From positions 1 through 64,000 of the forward strand of contig NZ_SMLB01000016.1 in assembly GCF_004349105.1 (NCBI RefSeq): a DNA stretch of 64,000 nt, given 5' to 3'. The notes under the pieces were generated by a model. That model saw only the letters and a list, made by a program, of their open reading frames with translations, searched no databases and was not told where the DNA came from. The translations under genes were made by a program, and so were the position numbers. Positions 46,098 to 55,272 of this stretch are shown one piece after another; position 1 is the stretch's first letter, and each line of letters opens with the position of its first letter. Source of the DNA: Jiangella aurantiaca. GTDB lineage: Bacteria > Actinomycetota > Actinomycetes > Jiangellales > Jiangellaceae.

Positions 46098-46840
46098 CCG
46101 GCACCGGCCGCCGCGGCGGCGGCGCGCATGTGCCGCAGCCGCGCCTCGGGCGTCATCCCCATGAAGTGCAGCGCATGCGGCCGCGGCACCGTCGGCCGGT
46201 CGGCATAGGAGTCGGCGGCGCTGTTGAACGACTCCGCAGGAGTCCGCCCAGCGATGTAGGGCTGGTTCCAGCTCGGCGGCAGCCAGGAGGTGCCGTCGAG
46301 GAAGGGCGTGCCGCGGCCGGGCCGGGCCCAGTAGTAGCGCTCGTCGCCGCGGTTCCAGCCCAGCGCCAGCAGGACGGCGCCCTGGTCGGCCCACGGCCCG
46401 GGCTGCGGACCGGCCGCCTCCACCGCGTCGAGCAGCGCGGTCGCCGCCGGTCCTGCGCGCAGCAGCCAGACCCCGGTGTTGGGGTTGAGCCGGTGCTCGT
46501 ACGGCACCTGCTCCAGCACCAGCGCCTGGAAGGCGTCCGCGTGCAGATGGCCGGCGATGTCCTCGTCGTCGCGCAGCACCAGGACGTCGGCGTCGAGCCA
46601 CAGGGCCAGGTCGTAGCGCTCCAGCGCCGCACGCAGCAGCGTGATCTTCGCCCACTTGGCCCGCTGCGCGGCGGCGTCGGCGGCCGTGCCGTCGGCGGGC
46701 AGCCGCACGACGTGGACGTCGAAGCCCCAGCGGGCGGCGTAGCGGTGGAACGACGGCAGCGCGCACTCCTCGAGCACCGGCCACATCCCCGGCCCGGCCG
46801 CCGTCACGATCACCCGGCGCCCCGTCACCGTTCCCGCCAT
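45995..46840 (-). CDS. Glycosyltransferase-like protein (GMA12/MNN10 type)
   Basis: A 281-residue putative glycosyltransferase. The DxD-type motif LALWLDADVLVLRDDED lies near residue 83, and NPNTGVWLLRAGPAA and PWADQGAVLLAL follow, as in the galactosyl/mannosyl transferase family 34-like fold; HALHFMGM closes the domain. The last about 35 residues (Ser/Arg/Thr-rich) run antisense through the end of the MFS remnant, so the original stop may have been lost. It has no signal peptide. The sugar donor and acceptor are unknown. Confidence 0.72.
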   Translation of the reverse strand: MAGTVTGRRVIVTAAGPGMWPVLEECALPSFHRYAARWGFDVHVVRLPADGTAADAAAQRAKWAKITLLRAALERYDLALWLDADVLVLRDDEDIAGHLHADAFQALVLEQVPYEHRLNPNTGVWLLRAGPAATALLDAVEAAGPQPGPWADQGAVLLALGWNRGDERYYWARPGRGTPFLDGTSWLPPSWNQPYIAGRTPAESFNSAADSYADRPTVPRPHALHFMGMTPEARLRHMRAAAAAAGAGQASESGDETTRRSRRAGNSAGTSSAAVRAKTTG

Positions 46841-46868
46841 GGCCGAAACATGCCCGATTCGTCGGATT

Positions 46869-47780
46869 TCAATCGGGGCGGCGGCCGGTCCCGTGCTCGA
46901 CGGCGGCGGCGAGCGCCTCGCGGCAGGCGAGGATGGACGGGCGCGAGGCCATCGAGCGGCGGGCGGCGGTGAACACCGTCCGGTGCGGCACGCCGTCGAG
47001 GTCGACCAGCCGAACCGACGGCGGGCGCCGGGCCCACATGAGGTCGGGGATCAGCGCGACCGCGTTGCCGGTCTCGATCAACTCGATCTGCGCGGTCAGA
47101 TCGGCCGTCTCGAACCGCACGTCCGGCTCGAACCCGGCCTGCCGGCAGGCCTGCTCGGCGAAGTGCCGCGACGCCGCGCCGTGCGGCTCGACCACCCACG
47201 GCAGCCCGGCCGTGTCGGCCAGCCGGGTGATGTGCGCCCACTCCGGCCCGGGCGGTACGGCCAGCCGGATGGCGTCACGGGTGAGGCCGACGCGGTCAAG
47301 CTCCGGGTGCCACGGCGCCGCGTGGTTCGGGTACTGCTCGGCGACCACGAGGTCGAAGTCGCGGGCGAACGTCTCCATCAGCGCGGTCTCGGGCTCGCGC
47401 TGTGTCATGGTGACGCGCAGCCGCGGATGCCGCTCGGCCAGGGTGTGCAGCAGGTCGGGCATCAGCGCCAGCGCGGCGGACTGGAAGACGGCGATGCGGA
47501 CGGTGCCGGTGGCCTCCTGAAGCGACGCCCGCAGGTCCGACTCCGCCTCCTCCAGCCGCTGCAGGACGGCGGCGGTGTGCTCTACCAGGATCTCCGCCTG
47601 CGGGGTGAGCAGCAGCCGCCGGCCGACCTTGCGCAGCAGCGGCACGCCGGCCTCCTTCTCCAGCAGCGTGAGCTGCTGCGACACCGACGACGGGCTCTGG
47701 TGCAGGGCGGCGGCGACGTCGGCGATGGTGCCGCGGACGGCGAGCTCGCGGAGCAGCCGCAGCCGGCGGACGTCGAGCAC
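46869..47780 (-). CDS. LysR-family transcriptional regulator
   Basis: A 303-residue LysR-type regulator. The N-terminal HTH (residues 1-62) includes GTIADVAAALHQSPSSVSQQ and a periplasmic-binding-protein-like effector domain follows (VRIAVFQSAALALMPDLLHT). It is divergent from putA, with a perfect 22-bp palindrome between them, so it is the likely regulator of proline catabolism here, perhaps responding to proline or an amino-acid product. This pairing is inference from position. Confidence 0.9.
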   Translation of the reverse strand: MLDVRRLRLLRELAVRGTIADVAAALHQSPSSVSQQLTLLEKEAGVPLLRKVGRRLLLTPQAEILVEHTAAVLQRLEEAESDLRASLQEATGTVRIAVFQSAALALMPDLLHTLAERHPRLRVTMTQREPETALMETFARDFDLVVAEQYPNHAAPWHPELDRVGLTRDAIRLAVPPGPEWAHITRLADTAGLPWVVEPHGAASRHFAEQACRQAGFEPDVRFETADLTAQIELIETGNAVALIPDLMWARRPPSVRLVDLDGVPHRTVFTAARRSMASRPSILACREALAAAVEHGTGRRPD

Positions 47781-47806
47781 GGGAACCTCCAGCCATGGGT
47801 AAGAAG

Positions 47807-47828
47807 TTCTGACGAGTACTCGTCAGAA
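47807..47828. promoter_or_regulatory. Perfect 22-bp palindrome between lysR and putA
   Basis: The left half is TTCTGACGAGT and the right half is its exact complement ACTCGTCAGAA. It lies 27 bp upstream of the lysR start and 17 bp upstream of the first putA ATG. It is the likely LysR binding site controlling both genes. Confidence 0.75.
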
Positions 47829-47844
47829 AACATCGCTTTACCTT

Positions 47845-50800
47845 ATGCCAGTGGGTGACCAGACTGTGGACATGGCCGTGACCTGGAACGACACCGACGC
47901 TCGCGCGGGCGGGCTGGACGATCTGCTGGCGCTCTCCGACGAGGTCGTGGCGACCGTCCGCCGCTGGCTGGACGAGTCGGCCCGGCAGCCCGCGAGCGCC
48001 GCCGCCCAGCGGCTCGCGCAGGTGCTGGCCGATCCCGCCGGGCTGCCGTTCGCGGTCGGGTTCGTCGACGGCGTGATCCGTCCCGAGGACCCGAAGGAGG
48101 CCGCCCGGGCGCTGCGCGACCTCGCCGCGGACGTCCCCGCGTTCCTGCCCGCGCACCTGCGGCTCGCCGTCCGCGCCGGCGGGCTGGCCGGACGGGTCGC
48201 GCCCGGGCTGGTCGTGCCGGTCGCCCGGCGGGCGCTGCGCGCGATGGTCGGCCACCTGGTCGTCGACGCCCGGCCGGTCCAGCTGGGCAGGGCGATCGCC
48301 CGCATCCGCCGCCGCGGCGCCCGGCTCAACGTCAACCTGCTGGGCGAGGCGGTGCTCGGCGAGCGCGAGGCGCGCCGCCGGCTCGACGGCACCCTGAAGC
48401 TGCTGGACCGCTCCGACGTCGACTACGTCTCGGTGAAGGTGTCGTCGACCGTGGCGCCGCACTCGGCGTGGGCGTTCGACGAGACCGTCGCGCACGTCGT
48501 CGAGACGCTCATCCCGCTGTACCGCCGGGCCGCGGCGGCGTCGACGTTCGTCAACCTCGACATGGAGGAGTACCGCGACCTCGAGCTGACGACGGCGGCG
48601 TTCACCACGCTGCTGGACCGGCCGGAATTCCTAGATTTGGAGGCCGGCATCGTCCTGCAGGCCTACCTGCCGGACACGCTGGGCACGATGATCCGCCTGC
48701 AGGAGTGGGCGGCCGCGCGCCGGGCCCGCGGCGGCGCGCCGGTCAAGGTGCGCGTCGTCAAGGGCGCGAACCTGCCGATGGAGCGGGTCGAGGCGTCGCT
48801 GCGCGGCTGGCCGCTGGCCACCTGGCACAGCAAGCTGGAGACCGACACCAACTACAAGCGGCTCCTCGACTACGCGCTGCGGCCCGACCACATCGGCAAC
48901 GTGCACATCGGCGTCGCCGGGCACAACCTGTTCGACCTCGCGTTCGCCGGGCTGCTGGCCGGCCGGCGCGGCGTCCGCGACGGCGTCGAGGTCGAGATGC
49001 TGCTGGGCATGGCCCAGGGCCAGGCCGAGGTGGTCCGCCGCGAGGTCGGCAAGGTCCGCCTGTACACCCCGGTGGTGCAGCCGCGCGAGTTCGACGTCGC
49101 CATCGCCTACCTGGTCCGGCGGCTGGAGGAGGGCGCAAGCGAGGAGAACTTCCTGTCCGCGCTCGCCGGCCTGCACGACCACGAGGAACTGTTCGTCCGC
49201 GAGCGAGACCGATTCCTCGCCTCGCTGGCCGCGCTCGACCGCACCGTGCCGATGCCGCACCGCATCCAGGACCGCCGCGAGCCGGTTCTTGGCACCGTCC
49301 AGACCGAGTTCGCGAACGTCTCCGACACCGACCCCGCGCTGCCGGGCAACGTGGCGTGGAGCCGCGACATCCTCGCGCGCGTGCCCGCGAGCACGGCGGG
49401 CGTGGCCACCGCCGCCGCCGCCGTCGTCACGTCGGAGGAGGACCTCGACGAGACCCTGGGCGCCGCCGCGGAGGCGGGCCGGGGCTGGGGCGCGCTGCCG
49501 GGCAAGGAACGGGCCGCGGTGCTGAGGCGCGCGGCTGTCGAGCTGGAACGGCACCGGGCCGAGCTGCTGGAGGTCATGGCGGCCGAGGCCGGCAAGACCC
49601 TCGACCAGGGCGACCCCGAGGTGTCCGAGGCGATCGACTTCGCCAACTACTACGCGAGCCTGGCCGAGGAGCTGGACGACGTCGACGGCGCGGTCGCCCG
49701 GCCGGTGCCACTGACCGTCGTCACGCCACCGTGGAACTTCCCGCTCGCCATCCCGGCCGGGTCGACGCTGGCCGCGCTGGCGGCCGGGTCCGCCGTCGTG
49801 CTGAAGCCCGCGTCGCAGGCGGTGCGCTGCGGCGCGGTGCTGGCCGAGGCGTTGTGGGCGGGCGGGGTCCCGCGCGACGTGCTGCGGCTGGTCCGGGTCG
49901 GCGAGTCCCAGCTGGGCCGCCGGCTGGTGTCCGACCCGCGCGTGGGCCGGGTCATCCTCACCGGCGCCTACGAGACCGCCGAGTTGTTCCGGTCGTTCCG
50001 CACCGACCTGCCGCTGCTGGCCGAGACCAGCGGTAAGAACGCCATCGTCGTCACCCCGAGCGCCGACATCGACCTCGCCGTCCGCGACGTCGTGTCCTCC
50101 GCGTTCGGCCACGCCGGGCAGAAGTGCTCGGCGGCATCGCTGGTCATCCTGGTCGGCTCGGTGGCGCGGTCGCGCCGGTTCCGCGACCAGCTGGTCGACG
50201 CCGTCGCGTCGCTGAAGGTCGGACTCCCGACCGACCCGACGTCGCAGGTCGGCCCGCTGATCGGCCCGGCAGAGGGCAAACTGTTGCGGGCACTGACGAC
50301 GCTCGGCCCGGGCGAGTCCTGGGTGGTGCGGCCGCGGCAGCTCGACGACGAGGGGCGGCTGTGGTCGCCAGGGGTCAAGGTCGGCGTCGCCGACGGCTCG
50401 GAGTACCACCTGACGGAGTACTTCGGCCCGGTCCTCGGCATCATGACCGCCGCCACGCTCGACGAGGCGATCGAGCTGCAGAACCGGGTCGCCTACGGCC
50501 TCACCGCCGGCCTGCACACCCGCGATGCCGGCGACATCGCCACCTGGCTGGACCGCGTCGAGGCCGGCAACCTCTACGTCAACCGCGGCACCACCGGCGC
50601 GATCGTGCGGCGGCAGCCGTTCGGCGGCTGGAAGCGATCGGCCGTCGGCGCCGGGACGAAGGCGGGCGGGCCGAACTACCTGGTCGGCCTGACCGACTGG
50701 GCGCCGGCCATGTCGTCCGCGCCCGAGGTGGCGCTCGCCGCGGGACCGGCGGCACTGCTCGCCGCCGCGCACGCCGCCGGTCTGGCCGGCACCGACGCGC

Positions 50801-51315
50801 TGGAGCGGGCGCTGCGCAGCGACGCCGCGGCCTGGCGCGACGAGTTCGGCGTCGCCCGCGACGTGTCCGAGCTGATCGCCGAGCGGAACGTGCTGCGCTA
50901 CCTGCCGCACCCGGTCACCGTCCGGCATGATTCCGGCGCGCCGGTGGCGGACCTGCTGCGGGTGGTCGCGGCGGGCGTGCTCGCGGGCGCTGCGGTGACG
51001 GTGTCCGCGACCGGCGAGCTGCCCGCCGCCATGACGTCGGCGGTGACGGCGCAGGGGGTCGACGTCGCCGTCGAGGCCGAGGCGGACTGGCGCCGGCGGG
51101 CCGCCCGGCTGACCGGCCGCGTCCGGCTGGTCGGCGGCGACCCGGCGGCGCTGTACGAGGCGACCGGCGGCCGTCCCGACCTCGCCGTCTACGCCCAGCC
51201 GGTGACCGAGGCGGGCCGCGTCGAGCTGTTGCCGTTCCTGCACGAGCAGGCGGTCAGCATCACGGCGCACCGGTTCGGCACCCCCGACCCGCTGGCAGCC
51301 AACGCACAGCTCTGA
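47845..51315 (+). CDS. putA: Bifunctional proline dehydrogenase / P5C dehydrogenase PutA
   Basis: A 1,156-residue enzyme that oxidises proline to glutamate. An FAD proline dehydrogenase barrel covers about residues 80-440 (DYVSVKVSSTVAPHSAWAFD, RVVKGANLPMERVEASLRGW). The aldehyde dehydrogenase domain covers about 500-960, with VVTPPWNFPLAIPAG, LAETSGKNAIVVTPSADIDL and the catalytic Cys in FGHAGQKCSAASLV. A further C-terminal ALDH-like region follows. There is no DNA-binding domain, so it is not a self-regulator and the LysR gene probably controls it. The start could also be the ATG at 47872. Confidence 0.95.
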   Translation: MPVGDQTVDMAVTWNDTDARAGGLDDLLALSDEVVATVRRWLDESARQPASAAAQRLAQVLADPAGLPFAVGFVDGVIRPEDPKEAARALRDLAADVPAFLPAHLRLAVRAGGLAGRVAPGLVVPVARRALRAMVGHLVVDARPVQLGRAIARIRRRGARLNVNLLGEAVLGEREARRRLDGTLKLLDRSDVDYVSVKVSSTVAPHSAWAFDETVAHVVETLIPLYRRAAAASTFVNLDMEEYRDLELTTAAFTTLLDRPEFLDLEAGIVLQAYLPDTLGTMIRLQEWAAARRARGGAPVKVRVVKGANLPMERVEASLRGWPLATWHSKLETDTNYKRLLDYALRPDHIGNVHIGVAGHNLFDLAFAGLLAGRRGVRDGVEVEMLLGMAQGQAEVVRREVGKVRLYTPVVQPREFDVAIAYLVRRLEEGASEENFLSALAGLHDHEELFVRERDRFLASLAALDRTVPMPHRIQDRREPVLGTVQTEFANVSDTDPALPGNVAWSRDILARVPASTAGVATAAAAVVTSEEDLDETLGAAAEAGRGWGALPGKERAAVLRRAAVELERHRAELLEVMAAEAGKTLDQGDPEVSEAIDFANYYASLAEELDDVDGAVARPVPLTVVTPPWNFPLAIPAGSTLAALAAGSAVVLKPASQAVRCGAVLAEALWAGGVPRDVLRLVRVGESQLGRRLVSDPRVGRVILTGAYETAELFRSFRTDLPLLAETSGKNAIVVTPSADIDLAVRDVVSSAFGHAGQKCSAASLVILVGSVARSRRFRDQLVDAVASLKVGLPTDPTSQVGPLIGPAEGKLLRALTTLGPGESWVVRPRQLDDEGRLWSPGVKVGVADGSEYHLTEYFGPVLGIMTAATLDEAIELQNRVAYGLTAGLHTRDAGDIATWLDRVEAGNLYVNRGTTGAIVRRQPFGGWKRSAVGAGTKAGGPNYLVGLTDWAPAMSSAPEVALAAGPAALLAAAHAAGLAGTDALERALRSDAAAWRDEFGVARDVSELIAERNVLRYLPHPVTVRHDSGAPVADLLRVVAAGVLAGAAVTVSATGELPAAMTSAVTAQGVDVAVEAEADWRRRAARLTGRVRLVGGDPAALYEATGGRPDLAVYAQPVTEAGRVELLPFLHEQAVSITAHRFGTPDPLAANAQL

Positions 51316-51335
51316 GCGATCGCTACGCTCGCCGG

Positions 51336-52925
51336 ATGACCCAGCGCAACGCCGACGTCCGGGCCGCCCTCGACTTCCACGCCGCGACACGGTACTGGCG
51401 GGCCGGCACCGGCACCGGCGACGAACGGCTGGTCATGGGGACGCCGCCGGACGTCGAGAGCGCGATCTGGGAGGAGGACCGCTCGCTCGAGCCGTACCCG
51501 TTCAAGGTGTACGAGACGCTGGAGCCGATCGCGATCCCGCGCGAATTCACGCCGTCGGCGCTCCCGGCACTACTGACGGTTTCGGCGGACGGCACGGCGC
51601 CGGGCGGCGACGTGGTGCCGGATCTCGCGGCACTGGCCCGCATCGCGCGGTTCAGCAACGGCCTGCTGGACCGCACCGTGACCGTCCGCGGCACCACCAT
51701 CACCTACCGGACGGCCGGTGGCACCGGCGCCCGCTACCACCTGGAGCTGTACTTCGTCTGCGCCGACCTGCCCGGCCTCGCCGCGGGCGTCTACCACTAC
51801 GCCGCGCACGACCACAGCCTCCGACGGGTGCGCTCGGGCGATGTCCGGGCCGCACTGGTGGCGGCCACCGGCGGCGAGCCCGCGGTGGCGGCCGCACCGG
51901 TCGTCCTCGCGGTGACCAGCACGTTCTGGCGCAACGCCTGGCGGTACAAGGCGCGCGCCTACCGGCACACGTTCTGGGACGCCGGCACCTCGTTGTCGCA
52001 GGCACTGGCCGTGGCGGCGTCGGCCGGCCTCCCGACGGAGCTCGTGCTGGGCTTCGCCGACCAGGAGGTCAACGACGTCCTCGGGGTCGACGGCGTGCGC
52101 GAGGCCACCGTCGCGCTGTGCGCGCTCGGCCGGGGCGGCGCGTCGGCCCCGTCAGTGGAGGCGCTGCCGCCGGTCGACCTGCCGGTGCGGCCGGTGTCGC
52201 CGCGCGAGGTCACCTTCCCCGCGATCCCCGCGATGCACCTGGCGTCGTCGCTGGCCACCGGGGCCGAAGCGGCGGACTGGCGGTCGGCGACGACGGCCGC
52301 CGCCGGCCCGGAGCCGGCCGGCCCGCTCACCGCGCTGGACCCGCTGCCCGACCACGCGCTGCCGCCGGAGCCGGTCGAGGACGTCGTGCTGCGGCGCCGC
52401 TCGACCCGCAACTACGACACGGATGCCGAGCTGGGGTTCCGCGACTTCTCCACGCTGCTGGACCGCTCGTCGCGGGCCTACGGCGCCGAGGTCCGTCCTC
52501 CGCTGGACTGCTACCTCATCGTCAACGCCGTCGAAGGGCTGACTCCCGGCGTCTACCTGCACCACCCGGCCCGCGGCGCGGTCGAGCTGCTGCGGGCCGG
52601 CGACTTCCGCGCCGACGCCGCGCGCATCGCCGTCGGGCAGGAGTACTGCGCCGACGCACACGTCAACGCGTACTGGCTGGCCGACCTGGGGCCGCTGTTG
52701 GAGCGGTACGGCAACCGCGGCTACCGCGCCGCCCAGCTGACCAGCGCGTTGCAAGCCGGGAAGCTCCACCTCGGCGCGCACGCGCTCGGCCTGGGCGCCG
52801 TCGGCTCCACCTCGGCCGACGACGAGGTCGTGGAGTTCTTCTCGCCGCACGCCGCCGGCAAGACCTACCTGTTCGTGACGGTGTTCGGGGTCAGGCGGCC
52901 GCGAACCGCTCCCCCGCGTCGGTGA
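51336..52925 (+). CDS. Tandem SagB-type nitroreductase-family protein
   Basis: A 529-residue FMN-dependent oxidoreductase-like protein with two SagB/nitroreductase-like halves. The first (about residues 90-260) has ARIARFSNGLLDR and LELYFVCADLPGLAAGVYHY; the second (about 350-525) has the FMN-type VLRRRSTRNYDTDAEL and LDCYLIVNAVEGLTPGVYLH. Related proteins oxidise azolines in thiazole/oxazole peptides, but no precursor peptide or cyclodehydratase is visible nearby. A TACGCT -10 hexamer lies 6 nt before the ATG (51324-51329), suggesting a leaderless mRNA. It overlaps the convergent aminotransferase gene by 35 bp. Confidence 0.82.
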   Translation: MTQRNADVRAALDFHAATRYWRAGTGTGDERLVMGTPPDVESAIWEEDRSLEPYPFKVYETLEPIAIPREFTPSALPALLTVSADGTAPGGDVVPDLAALARIARFSNGLLDRTVTVRGTTITYRTAGGTGARYHLELYFVCADLPGLAAGVYHYAAHDHSLRRVRSGDVRAALVAATGGEPAVAAAPVVLAVTSTFWRNAWRYKARAYRHTFWDAGTSLSQALAVAASAGLPTELVLGFADQEVNDVLGVDGVREATVALCALGRGGASAPSVEALPPVDLPVRPVSPREVTFPAIPAMHLASSLATGAEAADWRSATTAAAGPEPAGPLTALDPLPDHALPPEPVEDVVLRRRSTRNYDTDAELGFRDFSTLLDRSSRAYGAEVRPPLDCYLIVNAVEGLTPGVYLHHPARGAVELLRAGDFRADAARIAVGQEYCADAHVNAYWLADLGPLLERYGNRGYRAAQLTSALQAGKLHLGAHALGLGAVGSTSADDEVVEFFSPHAAGKTYLFVTVFGVRRPRTAPPRR

Positions 52926-54276
52926 GCACGTCGCGTAGGCCGTCGACGATCTCGTCGAGGACGGCGCGGTCGCTGATCAGCGGCGGCGCGATCTGCAGGA
53001 CGGCGTCGCCGCGGTCGTCGGCGCGGGCGATGAGGCCGGCCTCCAGCAGCCGGCCGGGCAGGAACCCGCGCAGCAGCGCGTCGCGCTCGGCCTGGTCGAA
53101 GCGGCCGTTCGCGGCGTCCTTCACCAGCTCGATCGCCCAGAAGAAGCCGGTACCACGAACGTCGCCGACGATCGGCAGCGCCAGCAGTTCGCCCAGCCGG
53201 TCGCGCAGGTACGGCTCCAGCGTGCGGACGTTCTCGAGGACGCCGTCGCGGGCGACGATGTCGATGGTGCGTAGCGCGACGGCGGCGCTGGCCGGGTGGC
53301 CGCCGAACGTGATGCCGTGCCGCAGCACCCGTCCCCCGTCGACCAGCGGCTGGACCACGCGGTCGGTGGTGACCACGGCGCCCATCGGGGCGTAGGCCGC
53401 GGTGATGCCCTTGGCCAGGCTGACGAGGTCGGGCGTGACGCCCTCGCGCGCGACGCCGAACCACTCGCCCAGCCGCCCGCAGCCGGTGATGACCTCGTCG
53501 GCCATCAGCAGGATGCCGTACCGGTCGGCGATCTCGCGCAGCCCGCGCCAGTAGCCCGGCGGCGGGGTCAGGCAGCCGCCGGCGTTCTGCACCGGCTCGG
53601 CGATGATCAGCGCCACCTCGTCCGGGCCGGCTGCGACGACCGCCGCCTCGACCTCCGCCAGCAGCCGGGCGCAGAACGCGGCCGGGTCGGCGCCGTCGGG
53701 CGCCCGGAACGCGTTGGTGTTCGACACGTGGGTGACGTCGATGGGCGGCCGGCCGAAGTCGTCCTTGAACCGCGCGACGCCGGTGAACGCCAGCGCGCCG
53801 AGCGTCACGCCGTGGTAGGCGACGTCGCGGGCGATCGCCTTGGTGCGCCGCGGCTGGCCGACCGCCATGTAGTGCTCGCGGACCAGTTTCCAGGCCGCCT
53901 CGACCGCCTCGGAGCCGCCGCTGGTGAAGAACGCGCGGGTCAGCCCGGCCGGCGCGAGACCGGTGAGCCGCTCGGCCAGCTCGATGGCCGGCGGGTGCGC
54001 CGTCGCCCAGTTGGTGTTGAACGGCAGCCGGGTGAGCTGCTCGGTGGCCGCGGCGCCCAGCTCGGCGCCGTACGAGTAGCCGAGCTGGGCGCAGAACAGG
54101 CTGGACAGCGCGTCGACGTACCGCCTCCCGCGGGTGTCGAACACGTACGGTCCCTCGCCCCGTTCGAGTACCAGCAGGTCGTCGAGCCGTTGCTTGGAGA
54201 AGTGGAGCAGCAGGTGGTCCGCCGCGGACCGCTGCAGCTCGTCGTGCATCATGGTCAGCTTCTTCGTGTTCGTCAC
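52891..54276 (-). CDS. Class III aminotransferase
   Basis: A 461-residue PLP-dependent omega-aminotransferase. Key stretches are FFTSGGSEAVEAAWKLVREH (phosphate cup), AFTGVARFKDDFG, VALIIAEPVQNAGGCLTPPP, ILLMADEVITGCGRLGEWFG with the Asp that contacts PLP, and SLAKGITAAYAPMG with the PLP-binding Lys. The GTG at 54276 is chosen, with GGAGG 9 nt upstream. The amino donor is unknown; beta-alanine, taurine or polyamine-derived amines are possible. A GlxA-type regulator, now truncated, lies just upstream on the same strand. Confidence 0.9.
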   Translation of the reverse strand: MTNTKKLTMMHDELQRSAADHLLLHFSKQRLDDLLVLERGEGPYVFDTRGRRYVDALSSLFCAQLGYSYGAELGAAATEQLTRLPFNTNWATAHPPAIELAERLTGLAPAGLTRAFFTSGGSEAVEAAWKLVREHYMAVGQPRRTKAIARDVAYHGVTLGALAFTGVARFKDDFGRPPIDVTHVSNTNAFRAPDGADPAAFCARLLAEVEAAVVAAGPDEVALIIAEPVQNAGGCLTPPPGYWRGLREIADRYGILLMADEVITGCGRLGEWFGVAREGVTPDLVSLAKGITAAYAPMGAVVTTDRVVQPLVDGGRVLRHGITFGGHPASAAVALRTIDIVARDGVLENVRTLEPYLRDRLGELLALPIVGDVRGTGFFWAIELVKDAANGRFDQAERDALLRGFLPGRLLEAGLIARADDRGDAVLQIAPPLISDRAVLDEIVDGLRDVLTDAGERFAAA

Positions 54277-54319
54277 GCCGCACCGCCTCCGCCCCTCAGT
54301 CTGGCGCATCCGGGATCGC

Positions 54320-54912
54320 TCACGCCGGGACGCGCGCCGGCTGCTGGAACGTTCGCCGGTACCGCAGTGGGCTGGTGCCGAGCCGGCGGGCGAAGTGCTG
54401 GCGCAGCGAGGCCGAGGTGCGGAAACCGGTGCGCCGGGCGACCTCCTCGACCGGCAGGGTGGTCGTCTCGAGCAGCTCGCGGGCGTGGTCGAGCCGCTGG
54501 CCGATCAGCCACTGCAGCGGCGTCGTGCCGCACTCCTGGCGGAACCGCCGAACAAGCGTGCGGGTGCTCACGGCCGCGTGTTGGGCGATGTCGGCGAGCT
54601 GGAGGTCCTCGGCGAGGCTGGACCGCAGCCAGGCGAGCGTCGGCGCGAGCTCGCCGCCGTTGCGGGCCGGGTCGGCTTCCGTGCGGTATTGCGCCTGGCC
54701 GCCCTCGCGGTGCGGCGGCATCACGATCCGGCGGGCGACGTAGGTGGCCGCGGCGGCGCCGTGGTCGCGGCGGACCAGGTGCAGACACAGGTCGAGCCCG
54801 GCCGCGACGCCGGCGGCGGTGAGCACGTCGCCGTCGTCGACGAACAGCACCGACGGATCGACGTCGACGGCCGGGTAGCGAACGGCGAGGTCGTCGGCGT
54901 GTGCCCAGTGCT
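54320..54912 (-). pseudogene. 5'-truncated GlxA-type (AraC) regulator
   Basis: The C-terminal part of a GlxA-family regulator remains: HWAHADDLAVRYPAVDVDPS, then DLCLHLVRRDHGAAAATYVA, and a full AraC HTH (IAQHAAVSTRTLVRRFRQEC, VARRTGFRTSASLRQHFARR). Family similarity ends abruptly at about 54912, where a different plus-strand remnant begins, so about 100 residues of the DJ-1-like domain are gone. The open frame runs on to 55006, but that extension is antisense to the LuxR fragment. An intact regulator of the same family lies at 21306-22274. Confidence 0.78.
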
Positions 54913-55018
54913 CCTCAGCCCGTTCACCGTCCGCGCGCACGTGCAGCGCGCCATGACGAAGCTGCAGGCCCGCGATCGCGCGCAGCTGGTCGTCATCGCG
55001 TACCAATCAGGCCTGGCT
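54911..55018 (+). pseudogene. Fragment of a LuxR/NarL-type response regulator (C-terminal HTH)
   Basis: Read on the plus strand, this stretch encodes LLSPFTVRAHVQRAMTKLQA then RDRAQLVVIAYQSGL, the recognition helix and C-terminus of a NarL-type HTH. No receiver domain or start is present. It joins the truncated GlxA gene at about 54911 with no spacer, marking a recombination or insertion scar. Confidence 0.7.
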
Positions 55019-55072
55019 ACGGCGCGGACGGCGGCATGGATCGGTCGCCGTGATCCGAAGATGGAAATGCGC

Positions 55073-55236
55073 TTCCCCGGTCCCGTTCGCTCCATGGTCG
55101 ACGAAGGCGCACATCGGGCGAACCCGAAACTCACCTTGAACGTCGGCTGCGCCTGCTCCTTGTCCGAGTGCACGGCCACCAGCGTGGCATCCAGATCCAC
55201 GATCACGCGGGCTGACGGGAACCGCGTCTCCGCCAC
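55073..55236 (-). pseudogene. IS1380-type transposase remnant
   Basis: On the minus strand, VIVDLDATLVAVHSDKEQAQ and PTFKVSFGF match the catalytic-domain start of IS1380-family transposases (first Asp of the DDE triad in DLDATLV). After a frameshift near 55115, MCAFVDHGANGTGE continues the same family. No inverted repeats or other transposase parts are present. This is a decayed insertion sequence and a probable cause of the neighbouring truncations. Confidence 0.7.
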
Positions 55237-55272
55237 CGCGTTGTCCAGGTCCCATGGTCGGAGCCTTGCTGC

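Noticed and set aside
48631-51390. 919-residue minus-strand frame opposite putA
   Set aside because: Shadow of PutA: composition is biased and no motifs are seen.
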